From contig CM050449.1 in NCBI GenBank assembly GCA_027563935.2, positions 74,830,556-74,894,555 on the forward strand: a stretch of 64,000 nt of DNA, written 5' to 3'. The stretch comes from Costus lasius. Taxonomy: Eukaryota > Streptophyta > Magnoliopsida > Zingiberales > Costaceae. The notes under the pieces are model-generated. The model did no database searches. It was not told where the DNA came from and saw nothing but the letters and a program-made list of their open reading frames with translations. Position numbers and translations under genes: made by a program. Shown in pieces: positions 54,246-64,000 of the stretch (within the stretch, counting starts at the first letter, position 1; each line of letters opens with the position of its first letter).

Positions 54246-57200
54246 ATGGTGCGAACCAGAGGAAATGCTAGTGGCGAGGATGAGCAGCCTTCGAACCTCA
54301 CGAGAACTATTGAGGCTCTGACTGGCATGGTACAGCAACAAGGTGCCATGATAGAGAGGCAAGCTCAGATGCTGCAGCAGCAACAGACTCAGCATCAAGA
54401 GGCACAACAGCAGCTTTTGCAGCAGCTGACTCAAGAGAGACCCCAGACTACTACTCGGGCGGTGGGGGATGACTCTCAGGAGGGCGCTCACAGGCGCTAT
54501 GCTTCACTTGTGAGTGAATTCCAGAAACTGGGTCCTAGTTCTTTTTATGGGGGCTCAGAATCCAGTACTGCCGAGAACTGGCAGTTGTGCTTGGAAAAGA
54601 TTTTCCAAGTCATGCGCTGCTCAGATGAGGATAAGTTATGTCTGACCACCTATATGATGCGTGGGGACGCAGATGAGTGGTGGAAGGGCGTAGTGAGACT
54701 TGCCGAAGAAAGACATGAGACTGTAGATTGGCCTTACTTCTTGTCTCGATTTAACGAGAAGTACTTCCCAGATAGTTTGGTGGAGGACCGAGAGGTGGCA
54801 TTTATTCACCTGGAGCAGGGTGATATGACAGTGGACCAGTATGAGTTGCAGTTCACCAAGTTGGGAAAATATGCTCCTCACCTGATAAACACTGAAAAGA
54901 GGAGAGATACCAAGTTTCTCAGAGGTCTCAGATGGGACATTAGAGAGCAGGTTGGTGCTCAACACTTGGAGACCTATGTTGAGACTGTTGGGCGAGCACG
55001 CACCATTGAGAGATACATAGCTGAGAGGAGTTCTCATGTTGCCGTGACAGTGGTTCCTGCAGCTGAGGCGGCGGTTCCTCAGTATGGTAGTGGCGGCAAG
55101 GGTAAGAAGTACCCTAAACATAAGGACTACAAAAAGAACAGGTATAAGCCTTACTCCTACAAGGCACCGCAGCAGTCCAGGGATGCACCGCAGCAGTTCA
55201 GGGATGCCAGGGATGTAAGAAATAGTATCACAGAGGACCGGACTTGTAACTATTGTGGGCTCAAGGGACATCTAGTGAAAGACTGTCATAAGAGGAATGG
55301 TGTATGCTTCAGGTGTAAGAAACCAGGGCACATGGTCAAGGACTGCAAAGAGCCTGAGATGCAGAATAGAGGCGCAGAGAAGCCTACAGTCCAGACACGA
55401 GTTTATGCTGTGGCTGAGAAGGATACACGAGCTTCCCGATCCGTCGTGGAAGGTACCTTATTTGTATTTGATCAGTTAGCTCGTATCTTATTTGATCCTG
55501 GTGCAAATTTGTCTTTTGTATCTGTTAGATTTGCTGCATGTTTACCTGTTGTACCTAAGATGCTAGACTATGTTGTGTCTGTGAGTACTCCCTTAGGAAA
55601 ATCATTGTCTACAGATACTGTTTGTGCTGATTGTGTAGTGCATGTAGAGGGTTATGAGTTTCTGGTAAATCTAATCCTCTTAGACATGCAAGATTATGAT
55701 GTCATCCTAGGTATGGATTGGTTATCCTCACATCATGCTACTGTGGATTGCTTTGAGAAAGTAATCACTTTAAATTTGTTAGATGGGAACCGGATTTTTG
55801 TGAGAGGTCTAGTGTCGGACCAAGGACCGCATGTAATATCTTTCCTGCAGGCCAGGAAGTTACTTGCTAGTGGATGCAAGGGTTATCTTGCGCATGTTAA
55901 GGTGCAGGATGATTCTACTTCTGATTTGACTCAGATGGCGGTGGTGAAAGAATTTCCTGATGTGTTCTCTGAAGAATTTTCAGGCTTGCCACCTATTCGA
56001 GAGGTAGAGTTTGGCATTGAGTTGGCACCAGGTACGGCACCTATCTCTAGAGCTCCTTACCGTATGGCTACCTCAGAGCTGGCCGAGCTTAAGAAACAAC
56101 TGGAGGAATTGCTGGAGAAAGGGTACATTCGGCCTAGTGCTTCTCCCTGGGGAGCGCCAGTGCTGTTTGTAAAGAAGAAAGATGGAACCCTGAGGATGTG
56201 TATAGACTACAGGCAGTTGAACCAAGTGACTATCAAGAATAAGTATCCTCTTCCCAGAATTGATGATCTATTTGATCAATTACAGGGAGCGACAGTGTTC
56301 TCTAAGATTGATCTGAGATCAGGGTATTACCAGCTTAGAGTCAAGGATGAGGATATATTTAAGACTGCTTTCAGGACCAGGTATGGGCATTTTGAATTTT
56401 TAGTTATGCCTTTTGGACTGACGAATGCACCTGCTGTCTTCATGGATTTGATGAACGGGGTATTCCATGAATTGCTTGACTCTTGTGTGGTAGTCTTTAT
56501 AGACGATATTTTGGTATACTCACGGACTACTTCAGATCATGTCAGTGACTTGCGCAGAGTGCTGGAGATTCTGAGGAAGAACCGGTTATATGCCAAGGCT
56601 AGTAAGTGTGAGTTTTGGCTAGAAAAGATCAGTTTCCTTGGACATGTGATTTCTGGTCAGGGGGTGTCTGTGGATCCAGTTAAAGTGCAAGCTATTCTTG
56701 ATTGGGGAAGACCGACTAGTGCTACTGAGATCAGAAGTTTCCTGGGTTTAGCAGGTTACTACCGGAGATTTGTTGAGGGATTCTCCAAATTGGCGGGTCC
56801 TTTAACTAAATTGACCAGAAAGGAGGCCAAGTTTATTTGGGATGATAAGTGTGAAGAGAGCTTTCAAGAGCTGAAAAGGAGGTTGACTAGTACACCAATC
56901 CTCATTATTCCTAGTGATGGGGAAAGGTTTACTGTTTATACGGATGCTTCAGGCAAAGGGTTAGGTTGTGTCTTGATGCAGAAGGGTTCTGTGGTAGCCT
57001 ATGCTTCGAGACAACTGAAGGAGTATGAGTTGAACTACCCTACTCATGACTTAGAATTGGCGGCCGTAGTCTTTGCTCTGAAGATATGGCGTCACTATTT
57101 GCTGGGCCAGGAGTTTGATCTGTTCACTGATCACCAGAGTCTCAAGTATATCTTCACTCAGAAGGAGTTGAACATGAGACAGAGAAGATGGATGGAGTTG

Positions 57201-57926
57201 ATCAAAGACTATGACTTCTCCATTCAGTATCAGGCTGGAAAGGCCAATGTGGTGGCGGATGCACTGAGCAGACATCCAGTTACTTCAGTAGCGGCACTAC
57301 GAGTCAGTGAGTGGCGGTTACTGCAGGAGTTCAGCGATCTCAGGATCAGTGTTACTCCTAGAGTTTAGTCTGGATATGTGGCTTTTCTCAGAGTACAGTC
57401 TGCTTTGTTGCAGAAGATCAGAGATCAGCAGTCTGTGGATCCGAGATTAGTTCAGATCAGGGATAGTATGGTTACAGGCGCAGTTCAGGACTTTAGCTTG
57501 TCTGATGATGGTATTCTTCGGTTTCGTGGAAGGGTATGTGTCCCTGAGGAACCGAGCTTGAGGAAAGAAATATTGGAGGACAGCCATAACTCCAAATATT
57601 CTCTACATCCTGGTGTGACTAAGATGTATCAGGACCTTAAGAAATATTTTTGGTGGCTGAGAATGAAGAAAGAAGTATCTGATTTTGTCTCTAGGTGTTT
57701 AACCTGTCAGACTGTAAAGGCTGAACACCAGAAGCCTGGTGGTTTGTTGCAGCCCCTTCCTATTCCTGAGTGGAAGTGGGAATGCATCAGTATGGATTTT
57801 GTGCATGGTTTGCCTAGAACCAGATTGGGTCATGATGCTATTTGGGTGATCGTTGATAGACTCACTAAATCAGCCCATTTTCTCCCGATCAAGATGACTT
57901 ATCCTTTAGAGAGGCTGGCTAGATTA
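54246..57926 (+). pseudogene. gag-pol: Gypsy gag-pol of E, one stop, truncated
   Basis: Open for 1040 aa (54246-57365), then TAG (57366-57368), then open in the same frame to the A4 insertion at 57927. Domains: glutamine-rich N-terminus (about 25-65), gag, two zinc knuckles [14 protein letters not shown] and [14 protein letters not shown] (near residues 334 and 354), protease with FDPGANLSF (about 415), RT with [24 protein letters not shown] and FIDDILVYS (about 748-756), RNase H with [10 protein letters not shown] (about 895), integrase zinc finger (HPGVTKMYQ, CLTCQTVK) and the start of the core (ISMDFVHGLP, VDRLTKSAHFLPI). The RT-RNase H-integrase order defines Ty3/gypsy and the motifs resemble chromoviruses such as Tekay/Del. 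Any chromodomain would lie beyond the window. The single stop falls between RNase H and integrase; apart from it the frame is undamaged. Confidence 0.93.
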
Positions 57927-59577
57927 TGTTGGGGTATGCCCTTAAGCCTAATGTTTGAGGCCTTGGGAATGTATCAGTATCATGTAATAAACTCTTATGT
58001 TTATAAAGGCATGGTTGTTATTCAGGTTGTTACCTTGTCTGCTGTAATAAGTGTACTTCTGAATAATGTCTCAAAGCTGTTCAGCTAGGCTGACATGCAG
58101 TAAAGTCCTTAGTCGAGATATCTTGGTGAACATGAGACAGCCTTGATATGATTGAGACTAATATGTGTTCTAATCTTATAGGATGCTTCGAGCATGGAAT
58201 AAGATGTAGACTCATGGGTACATTGGATGTACTGGACAGACCCTACTAGGATATTCAATTGTTTGTCACAATGTGAATATTCCTTGATTGCGACAAGTGG
58301 CACATTTCCTCTGACTTGAGATCACTTGTGTTTCTAAATGATGATTGTCATTGTTTTGAGGTAGTTCAATATCATTTGAAACATAATGATTATAGACTAT
58401 CTTGGATAATGAACTTGAGTCAGGTTAGGGCACTAGTGATAGACAAAGGATTGCCGTCTCCTTGTTTAAGGAGTGTGATGTTCTTAAGGGGCCCCCTGGA
58501 TGAGATGATTGAGAAAGTGTATGGCCATACCCAGGTGACAGTGATCATCTGATCTAATCATGCTCATCATATTGGAGTTACAAGCTTGACACGCTTGTCC
58601 AATAAGAACATCCAGTGGCAAAGGACATATGTATGCCTAGTGAAGTTGATTCACACTTGTGCTGTTTTTGGGTGTAGTCTTGGAAGACTCTTTCCTTTAT
58701 ATCGGGAGACAGTGATGTGTTGCTAGATACCCCTCACTGATCGTGATAACGTGAGTTATCGTTACCGACATTTAAAGGAAACCCTTAGGGTCGCACAATT
58801 TGATGATATGGCTTACTTAAGTCAGATCGTGTGGACTGAATTGTTTGAGTTCAGTTTAAAGGGATTTAATCTCTGATTGTAAGTGAGATCTGGTCTGATC
58901 ATGTTTGATTGATTGGGGCTTGAGATCGGTAAGCTTCGATTGAGAGATTGGATGCTAGATCGATGAGATCAAGAGCATCAAGAGATCAACGGTTAGATCT
59001 GGAGCCTTAGGGTTTAATTTAGATCTAGACTGGATTGCTTGGCTTGGTTCTTAAACCGAACCAAAATTGAACCGGCTCATTAAAGAGCGCTTGGTTCAAA
59101 TAGAGAACATTTTGCGATTGGGAAATGTTCATGGTCGCATGAAGAAGTGGCTTACTATTTTTAGAAGCCATGTTCACACGTCTCATGTCGCCACTTGCGC
59201 TCTCCTATTCTTGCTCTCGCCCCTTCCTCTCGTCACAAGTATTCTCGTGTGGTGAAGGCGGACGAGGAGTAGAAGAAGTTTTTCGCCAAGCAGGTCATCT
59301 CATCTCCCTTCACGGATTGGGACTCTTGGAGAGCTTTGCTAGCACAAAGATCGACAAGGAGAAAGTCTTTCTCATCTTGTGTGCGTCATCTCTGGAGGAA
59401 AGCCATTTCGCTTTCTGCTTCCAAGACGCCATCTAGAAATGGCATCGGTATGATTTCTTTCTTGCATACAAAAGATTTAATGTTGATTATATAAGATGCA
59501 TTCGATCCCTAGAAACCCCTTTCGCTGAATTCCATATGCGCCTATTAGGGTTTCACCGCCCCTCTTGGGGACTTTCA
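57927..59577 (+). repeat. A4 5' LTR
   Basis: 1651 bp, TGTTGGGGTATGCCC...GGGGACTTTCA, followed by ATTGGTATCAGAGC (tRNA-Met primer site). Confidence 0.94.
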
Positions 59578-59591
59578 ATTGGTATCAGAGC

Positions 59592-61403
59592 GATAGGTTC
59601 TATGCATCTTTTTATGATTGCTTAACCTTTTGTGATCCTTGTTTGCGATTATATGCTTAGATCTAACCTACATGCGAAAGTTACATGTTAAGTTTGCATA
59701 TTCGAATCTTGATGAATGTTTTCTTGGCGCATGTTGTTGGCGCATGCTTTATGTTTTCTTCAAAACTACTTGACATGCGCGACACACTCTAGATCTAAGG
59801 CCTTGCAGTAAACCCTTAGACGGGTTATTAGGGTTGATGTCACCCCCTAGGTTGGATCCAAAAGTCTGATCAGACCATCTGACAGCCTTGATGGGTTGAC
59901 CAGGTAGCACCTGTGCGCAAGCACGTGGTGGCTACAGGTCGACTGCAGACAGGCGTGTAGCGATGTCTGATTGAGACAATCGATGAACGCACATGAGTTA
60001 GGCCCGGGGTCACACCCGCTTGCCAGACCTCATTGTGGTCGTTCAGCCCTGTCGCATGCATGGTTGACCTTATGGTCGACTCAAGTCAGTTAGGACTTGG
60101 TGCATGCAAGGGCAGTGGATCTGACTAGGTTGGATGAGTGGATCCCTAGTAATGGACCGTTGTAAGGTTGTAGGGCACATAAGCAAAATAAAATTGATGC
60201 CCATGGGGTTTTTCGAAAATTTTATTTTAATGATTGGATCACATGTTAATTGATGCCATGTGTATGTTTATTTAATCTTATGTGGGCTGCCCAAGTTTAA
60301 TGTGTGCTGTGCTGGGGCCTGCGTGCCTGGTTAATTTTGTAAATTAATTTTATATTGTGATCTGTGCATCACATTGGTTTAATTTATAAAATGTAATTGA
60401 CCTGCGTGTCAATCTTGTCTAGATAGTTAAATTTATAATTTAATTAGACAAGAGCACAGAGCACACTTGGCAGAGGCGCTTGCAGCAGTGGCTGGACCAG
60501 GTGGGAGGTCTAGGGTTCGACCCTAGGACCTGGCGCATATTCCTGGTGGGCGCACCAGAGCTGCAGATGGCGCTTGGGCCCTGGTTTGGGCCAGATGAGC
60601 AGCAAAAGCCCCATGAAGAAAAAGCAAGTGAAGACTTAAGTTAATTAAGGTCTTACTTAGGTTATGGGCTTTTACCACATAAGATCCATGCTTTCTTTTA
60701 TTGTTTATATAAGTAGAACAGCATGTTTTAATTTATCTTCTGCTATCACCATAGGAATTGCATGATAGTGAAGAAGATAATAGACCGATAAAATCCAACG
60801 CTTAAATATCAAGCTCGTAAGCCTTCTGACGCGAAACCTCACTGTTCTGACTATCGTTGGAGCCGTGTTGTACCCACTCAGTGGGCACGTCCATCTATCT
60901 TCAGACGGTGTGGGATTACACCTGTGTGTTACAGAGTAGGGATTTATCCCTTCTCGTTGCTCAGCATAGCACATGGTGGTCCAGGGAGTAGGTCGGGTCA
61001 GCTTGACCATGTAGGCTACATATGTGGCGCATATGGTAGCACATGGGGGCAGCCATCTGTGGGGTCAGAGATTGTGTTGTACCAACTCAGTTGGCACAGT
61101 CTGCTGGACTGCCCAGATGAAGGGGAATCGCACGGGTTGGCGATTGGCTTGGACAGCCTACCAGAGATTAGTGCTTGTACTCTCTGTGCATCTTATCTCG
61201 CCTGAGCGGGACGCGGAGACCAAGTATGAAATCTGGATCCCATCTCACTAAAAGAGTGTTTACTCTTTCGGACTGTTTAATGGATTTTTCAGTCAGATAA
61301 AATAGTGAGAAAAAGAATCTTTCTTAAGTCCTGATTGATTCTTAACATTGATACTGACCTTGCTGTTCTTGCATTGTTGTAGATACCTGCAGCAACGAAC
61401 ACC
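59592..61403 (+). other. A4 leader
   Basis: About 1.8 kb without a gene. It keeps the conserved block with paired hairpins (60873-60885 and 61082-61094) and has about 80 bp not found in A1 or A2 (around 60465-60545) with a pol III B-box-like motif. Confidence 0.85.
60483..60525 (+). other. tRNA/SINE-like A-box and B-box motifs
   Basis: CAGCAGTGGCTGG (A-box-like) followed 30 bp later by GGTTCGACCCT, which fits the B-box consensus GGTTCGANYCY, in a segment that A1 and A2 lack at this place. This may be a fragment of a tRNA-derived SINE. There is no complete SINE body or A tail, so the call is tentative. Confidence 0.3.
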
Positions 61404-63437
61404 ATGAACTTCAATGTGCGATCCCTACTGGAAAGGGAGAAGTTTGCTGGGCCGAACTTCTCTGACTGGTTTGGACACCTTAAGATTATTCTTAAGGCAG
61501 AGAGGAAACTGTATGTCCTCGAGACGGCGATACCGCCTCAGCCCGCTCCGAACGCCGCAAGGGCGGTTCGGGAAGCCTATGAAAAGCACGTCAATGATAG
61601 CATTGATGTCGCTTGCCTGATGTTAGCGTCTATGACGCCACCGCTGCAGCGTCAGCATGAGGATATGTCTGCTATAGACATGATAGCAAACCTCAAGATG
61701 CTGTATGCTGCACAGGCGAGGACTGAACGCTATAATTTGACGAAGCTCTTCTTTCAGAGCAAACTGGCTGAAGGGAGCCCAGTAGGAGCTCACGTGCTCA
61801 AGATGATTGGGCACAAGGAAGCTCTAGAGAAACTGGGGCATACCATCAACCAGGAGCTTGCTGTGGATATTATTCTACAGTCTCTCTCGCCTTCATTCGA
61901 CGCGTTCATTATTAATTTTAATATGAACAAAATCGATTGTACTCCGGCAGAGCTGCTGAATATGCTCCTCACTACTGAGGAGACTCTGAAGGGAAAGCCT
62001 TCGACCTCTGTCTTAATGGTTCCTTCCAGGAACAAGAAGAAGGGGAAGAAGGGCAAAGCCCCTGTCAAGAGCTACAGCAAGGCTCTGAAGCAGAAGGTGA
62101 AGCGGTCCAAGGAATACAGGTGTTTCCATTGTGGCCAGCTAGGTCACTGGAAAAAGGACTGTAAAGCGCTCCAAGGAGATAAGAGGGGAAGCTTCGCTTC
62201 TGGCTCAGGTATTTATGTGACTGAGGTCATGTTTTCTTCTTCTATATCATGGGTGTTGGACACTGCATGTGGAGTTCACATTTGTTCAAATGTGCAGGAA
62301 CTCAAGAGAAGAAGACAGGTGGGACAGCATGAGGTGGACCTACGCGTTGGAAACGGGGCACGGGTTGCTGCTGTTGCTGTAGGAGACTATTTCATTTCTT
62401 TACCATCTGGAATTGTATTGGAACTAGACAATTGTTACTTTGTTCCCAGCATTACTAAGAATATTATCTCCATTCCTGCTCTTGTCAGGAAAGGATTTTC
62501 CTTTGAATGCAATATTTCAAAGTGTGTTTTATCTTATGATAATATTGTTTATGCAACTGGTTCAATTAACAATGGGTTATACATGTTGGACATGGAATGT
62601 TCTATACAGAAAATTGATATTAAGAAAGCCAAGAATGCTGATGACAGCACCTTGCTATGGCATAGTCGTTAAGGCCATATTAACGAGAAACGCATTAAGC
62701 GGTTGCATGATCATGGACTGCTGGGATCATTCTCCTATGAGGAGATTGATACATGCAAGGCTTGTTTAATGGGTAAAATGACGAAGTCACCTTTTCTTCA
62801 CAAAGGTCAAAGGGCTTCAGGTTTACTTGACCTTATACACAGTGATGTGTGTGGGCCATTTAGTAAACATGCCAGAGGTGGCTATCAGTACTTCATTACC
62901 TTTACTGATGATTTCAGTAGATATGGGTATGTCTATTTAATGAGACATAAAAGTGAATCTTTTGACAAGTTCAAAGAGTTCAAGAATGAAGTACAAAATC
63001 AGCTAGGCCGAAATATCAAGGCACTTCGCTCAGATCGAGGTGGAGAATACCTAAGTCATGCGTTTACTGACTATTTAAAGGAGTGTGGGATTATCTCACA
63101 GCTCACTCCGCCAGGAACACCGCAATGGAATGGTGTGTCCGAGAGGAGAAATAGAACGTTACTTGATATGGTTCGTTCTATGATGAGTCAGGCTACTCTT
63201 CCATATTCCTTTTGGGGTTTTGCACTGGAAACAGCTGCAAAAGTACTAAACCGAGTGCCATCCAAGGCCGTTTCTAAGACCCCATATGGGTTATGGTATG
63301 GGAAACAGCCGAGCTTGACATTTATCAGGATCTGGGGCTACGAGGCTTATGTCAAAAAGCTCGCCTCTGGGAAACTAGAGAGCAGATCTGACAAATGTAT
63401 CTTTGTCGGTTACCCTAAGGAAACTAAGGGTTATTAT
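61404..63437 (+). pseudogene. gag-pol: Copia gag-pol of A4, stop and truncation
   Basis: Gag and protease open for 422 aa from MNFNVRSLL, with CFHCGQLGHWKKDC and WVLDTACGVHIC. TTA-to-TAA (62670-62672, HSRLGH in A1) stops it at the integrase zinc finger; the same frame then stays open through HSDVCGPF, RSDRGGEY and GVSERRNRT to 63437. There an A LTR is inserted just before the RT region (TSD left copy ATTAT, 63433-63437). A W-G-C in the IWGCEAY motif of A1 is W-G-Y here. Confidence 0.94.
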
Positions 63438-64000
63438 TGTTGGGGTATGCCCTTAAGGCTAATGTTTGAGGCCTATGGGAATGTATTTGTATCATGTAAT
63501 AAACTGTTATGTTTATAAAGGCATGGTTGTTATTCAGTTAGCTACATTGTCTGCTGCAATATATGTTCTTCTGAATAATGTCTCAAAGCTGTTCAGCTCG
63601 GCTGACATGCTATTATGTCCTTAGTCGATATATCTTGGTGAACATGAGACAGCCTTGATATGATTAAGACTAATATGTGTTCTAATCTTATAGGATGCTT
63701 CGAGCATGGAATAAGATGTAGACTCATGAGTACATTGGATGTACTGGACAGACCCTACTAGGATGTTCAATTGTTTGTCACAATGTGAATATTCCTTGAT
63801 TAAGACAAGTGGCACATTTCCTCTGACTTGAGATCACTTGTGTTTTCTGAATGATGATTGTCATTGTTTTGAGATGGTTCAATATCATTTGAAAGATAAT
63901 GATTATAGACTATCTTGGATGGTGAGCTTGAGTCAGGTTAGAGCACTAGTGATAGACATAGGATTGCCGTCTCCTTGTTTAAGGAGTGTGATGTTCTAAA
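63438..64000 (+). repeat. Family A LTR inside A4, cut by window edge
   Basis: First 563 bp of an A LTR, TGTTGGGGTATGCCC..., inserted into the pol of another A element. Solo or full-length cannot be decided. Confidence 0.93.

Larger units (their letters stand above)
47078..57926 (+). mobile_element. E: Ty3/gypsy element, 3' part outside or cut
   Basis: Gypsy element with a ~3.0-kb 5' LTR (itself holding F), primer binding site and gag-pol, interrupted at 57927 by copia A4. The 3' LTR is not in the window. It is the same family as the solo LTR at 4875-7745. Confidence 0.92.
57927..63437 (+). mobile_element. A4: copia element inside E, interrupted
   Basis: Family A element inserted in the E integrase (left TSD GATTA, 57922-57926): 5' LTR 57927-59577, primer binding site 59578-59591, leader and gag-pol to 63437, where another A LTR interrupts it. 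The rest is outside the window. It is more diverged from A1 and A2 than those are from each other. Confidence 0.92.

Overview
This window is plant nuclear heterochromatin-like DNA made almost entirely of nested LTR retrotransposons. I see no host single-copy gene, rRNA, tRNA or CRISPR. The evidence for a flowering plant is the set of Ty1/copia and Ty3/gypsy elements with initiator tRNA-Met primer binding sites (TGGTATCAGAG), copia LTRs of 1.65-2.2 kb that open TGTTGG...ATGCCC (like the Angela/BARE lineage), 5-bp target site duplications (TSDs), and many decayed copies. The species cannot be named from this. I use working family names: A, B and C are copia-type LTR families; D and F are related families with LTRs TGATG...CTACATCA; E and G are gypsy.

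Layout. 1-793 is a minus-strand A LTR cut by the window edge, sitting in a B LTR (794-1603). A decayed minus-strand B element runs 1604-4874 and 7751-7905 and is split by a solo E LTR (4875-7745, TSD ATATC). At 7905/7906 the strand flips at a 19-bp palindrome into a plus-strand B' pol pseudogene (7906-10579). Exactly at the polypurine tract/3' LTR junction of B' sits the intact young copia element A1 (10603-19782, TSD GATTG, 1294-aa gag-pol, LTRs differing at one base seen). The B' 3' LTR follows (19786-21745), then about 1.3 kb of leader from another minus-strand B element and its 5' LTR (23057-24915 and 34142-34250). That LTR holds a four-level nest: B LTR > solo A LTR (TSD TCGCA/TTGCA) > solo C LTR (TSD GGAAA) > complete gag-only element D (26227-31523, TSD CTTGT).

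From 34251 the backbone is a decayed gypsy element G (integrase 34985-35679 and 46852-47077). It is interrupted by a solo minus-strand A LTR (TSD ATAAT), itself interrupted by full-length element A2 (36379-45552). A2 is flanked not by 5 bp but by a 255-bp identical direct duplication, and its 3' LTR continues into a primer binding site and a 46-bp LTR scrap. Gypsy element E inserted in the end of G: its 5' LTR (47078-54117) carries a solo F LTR (TSD GTTAA), which carries a solo A LTR (TSD CCTAT). The E gag-pol reading frame (54246-57926) is cut by copia element A4 (57927 onward), whose pol is in turn cut by another A LTR (63438-64000).

How the parts work together: A1 and A2 have complete gag, protease, integrase, reverse transcriptase and RNase H in one reading frame, so family A has been recently active and accounts for at least eight insertions here. 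D has only gag and would need pol from another element. Everything else is relics, broken largely by changes of the C-to-T / G-to-A type expected of methylated repeats. The most unusual signals are the aberrant A2 integration, the fold-back junction at 7.9 kb, and a pair of matching hairpins with compensatory base changes in the A leader.
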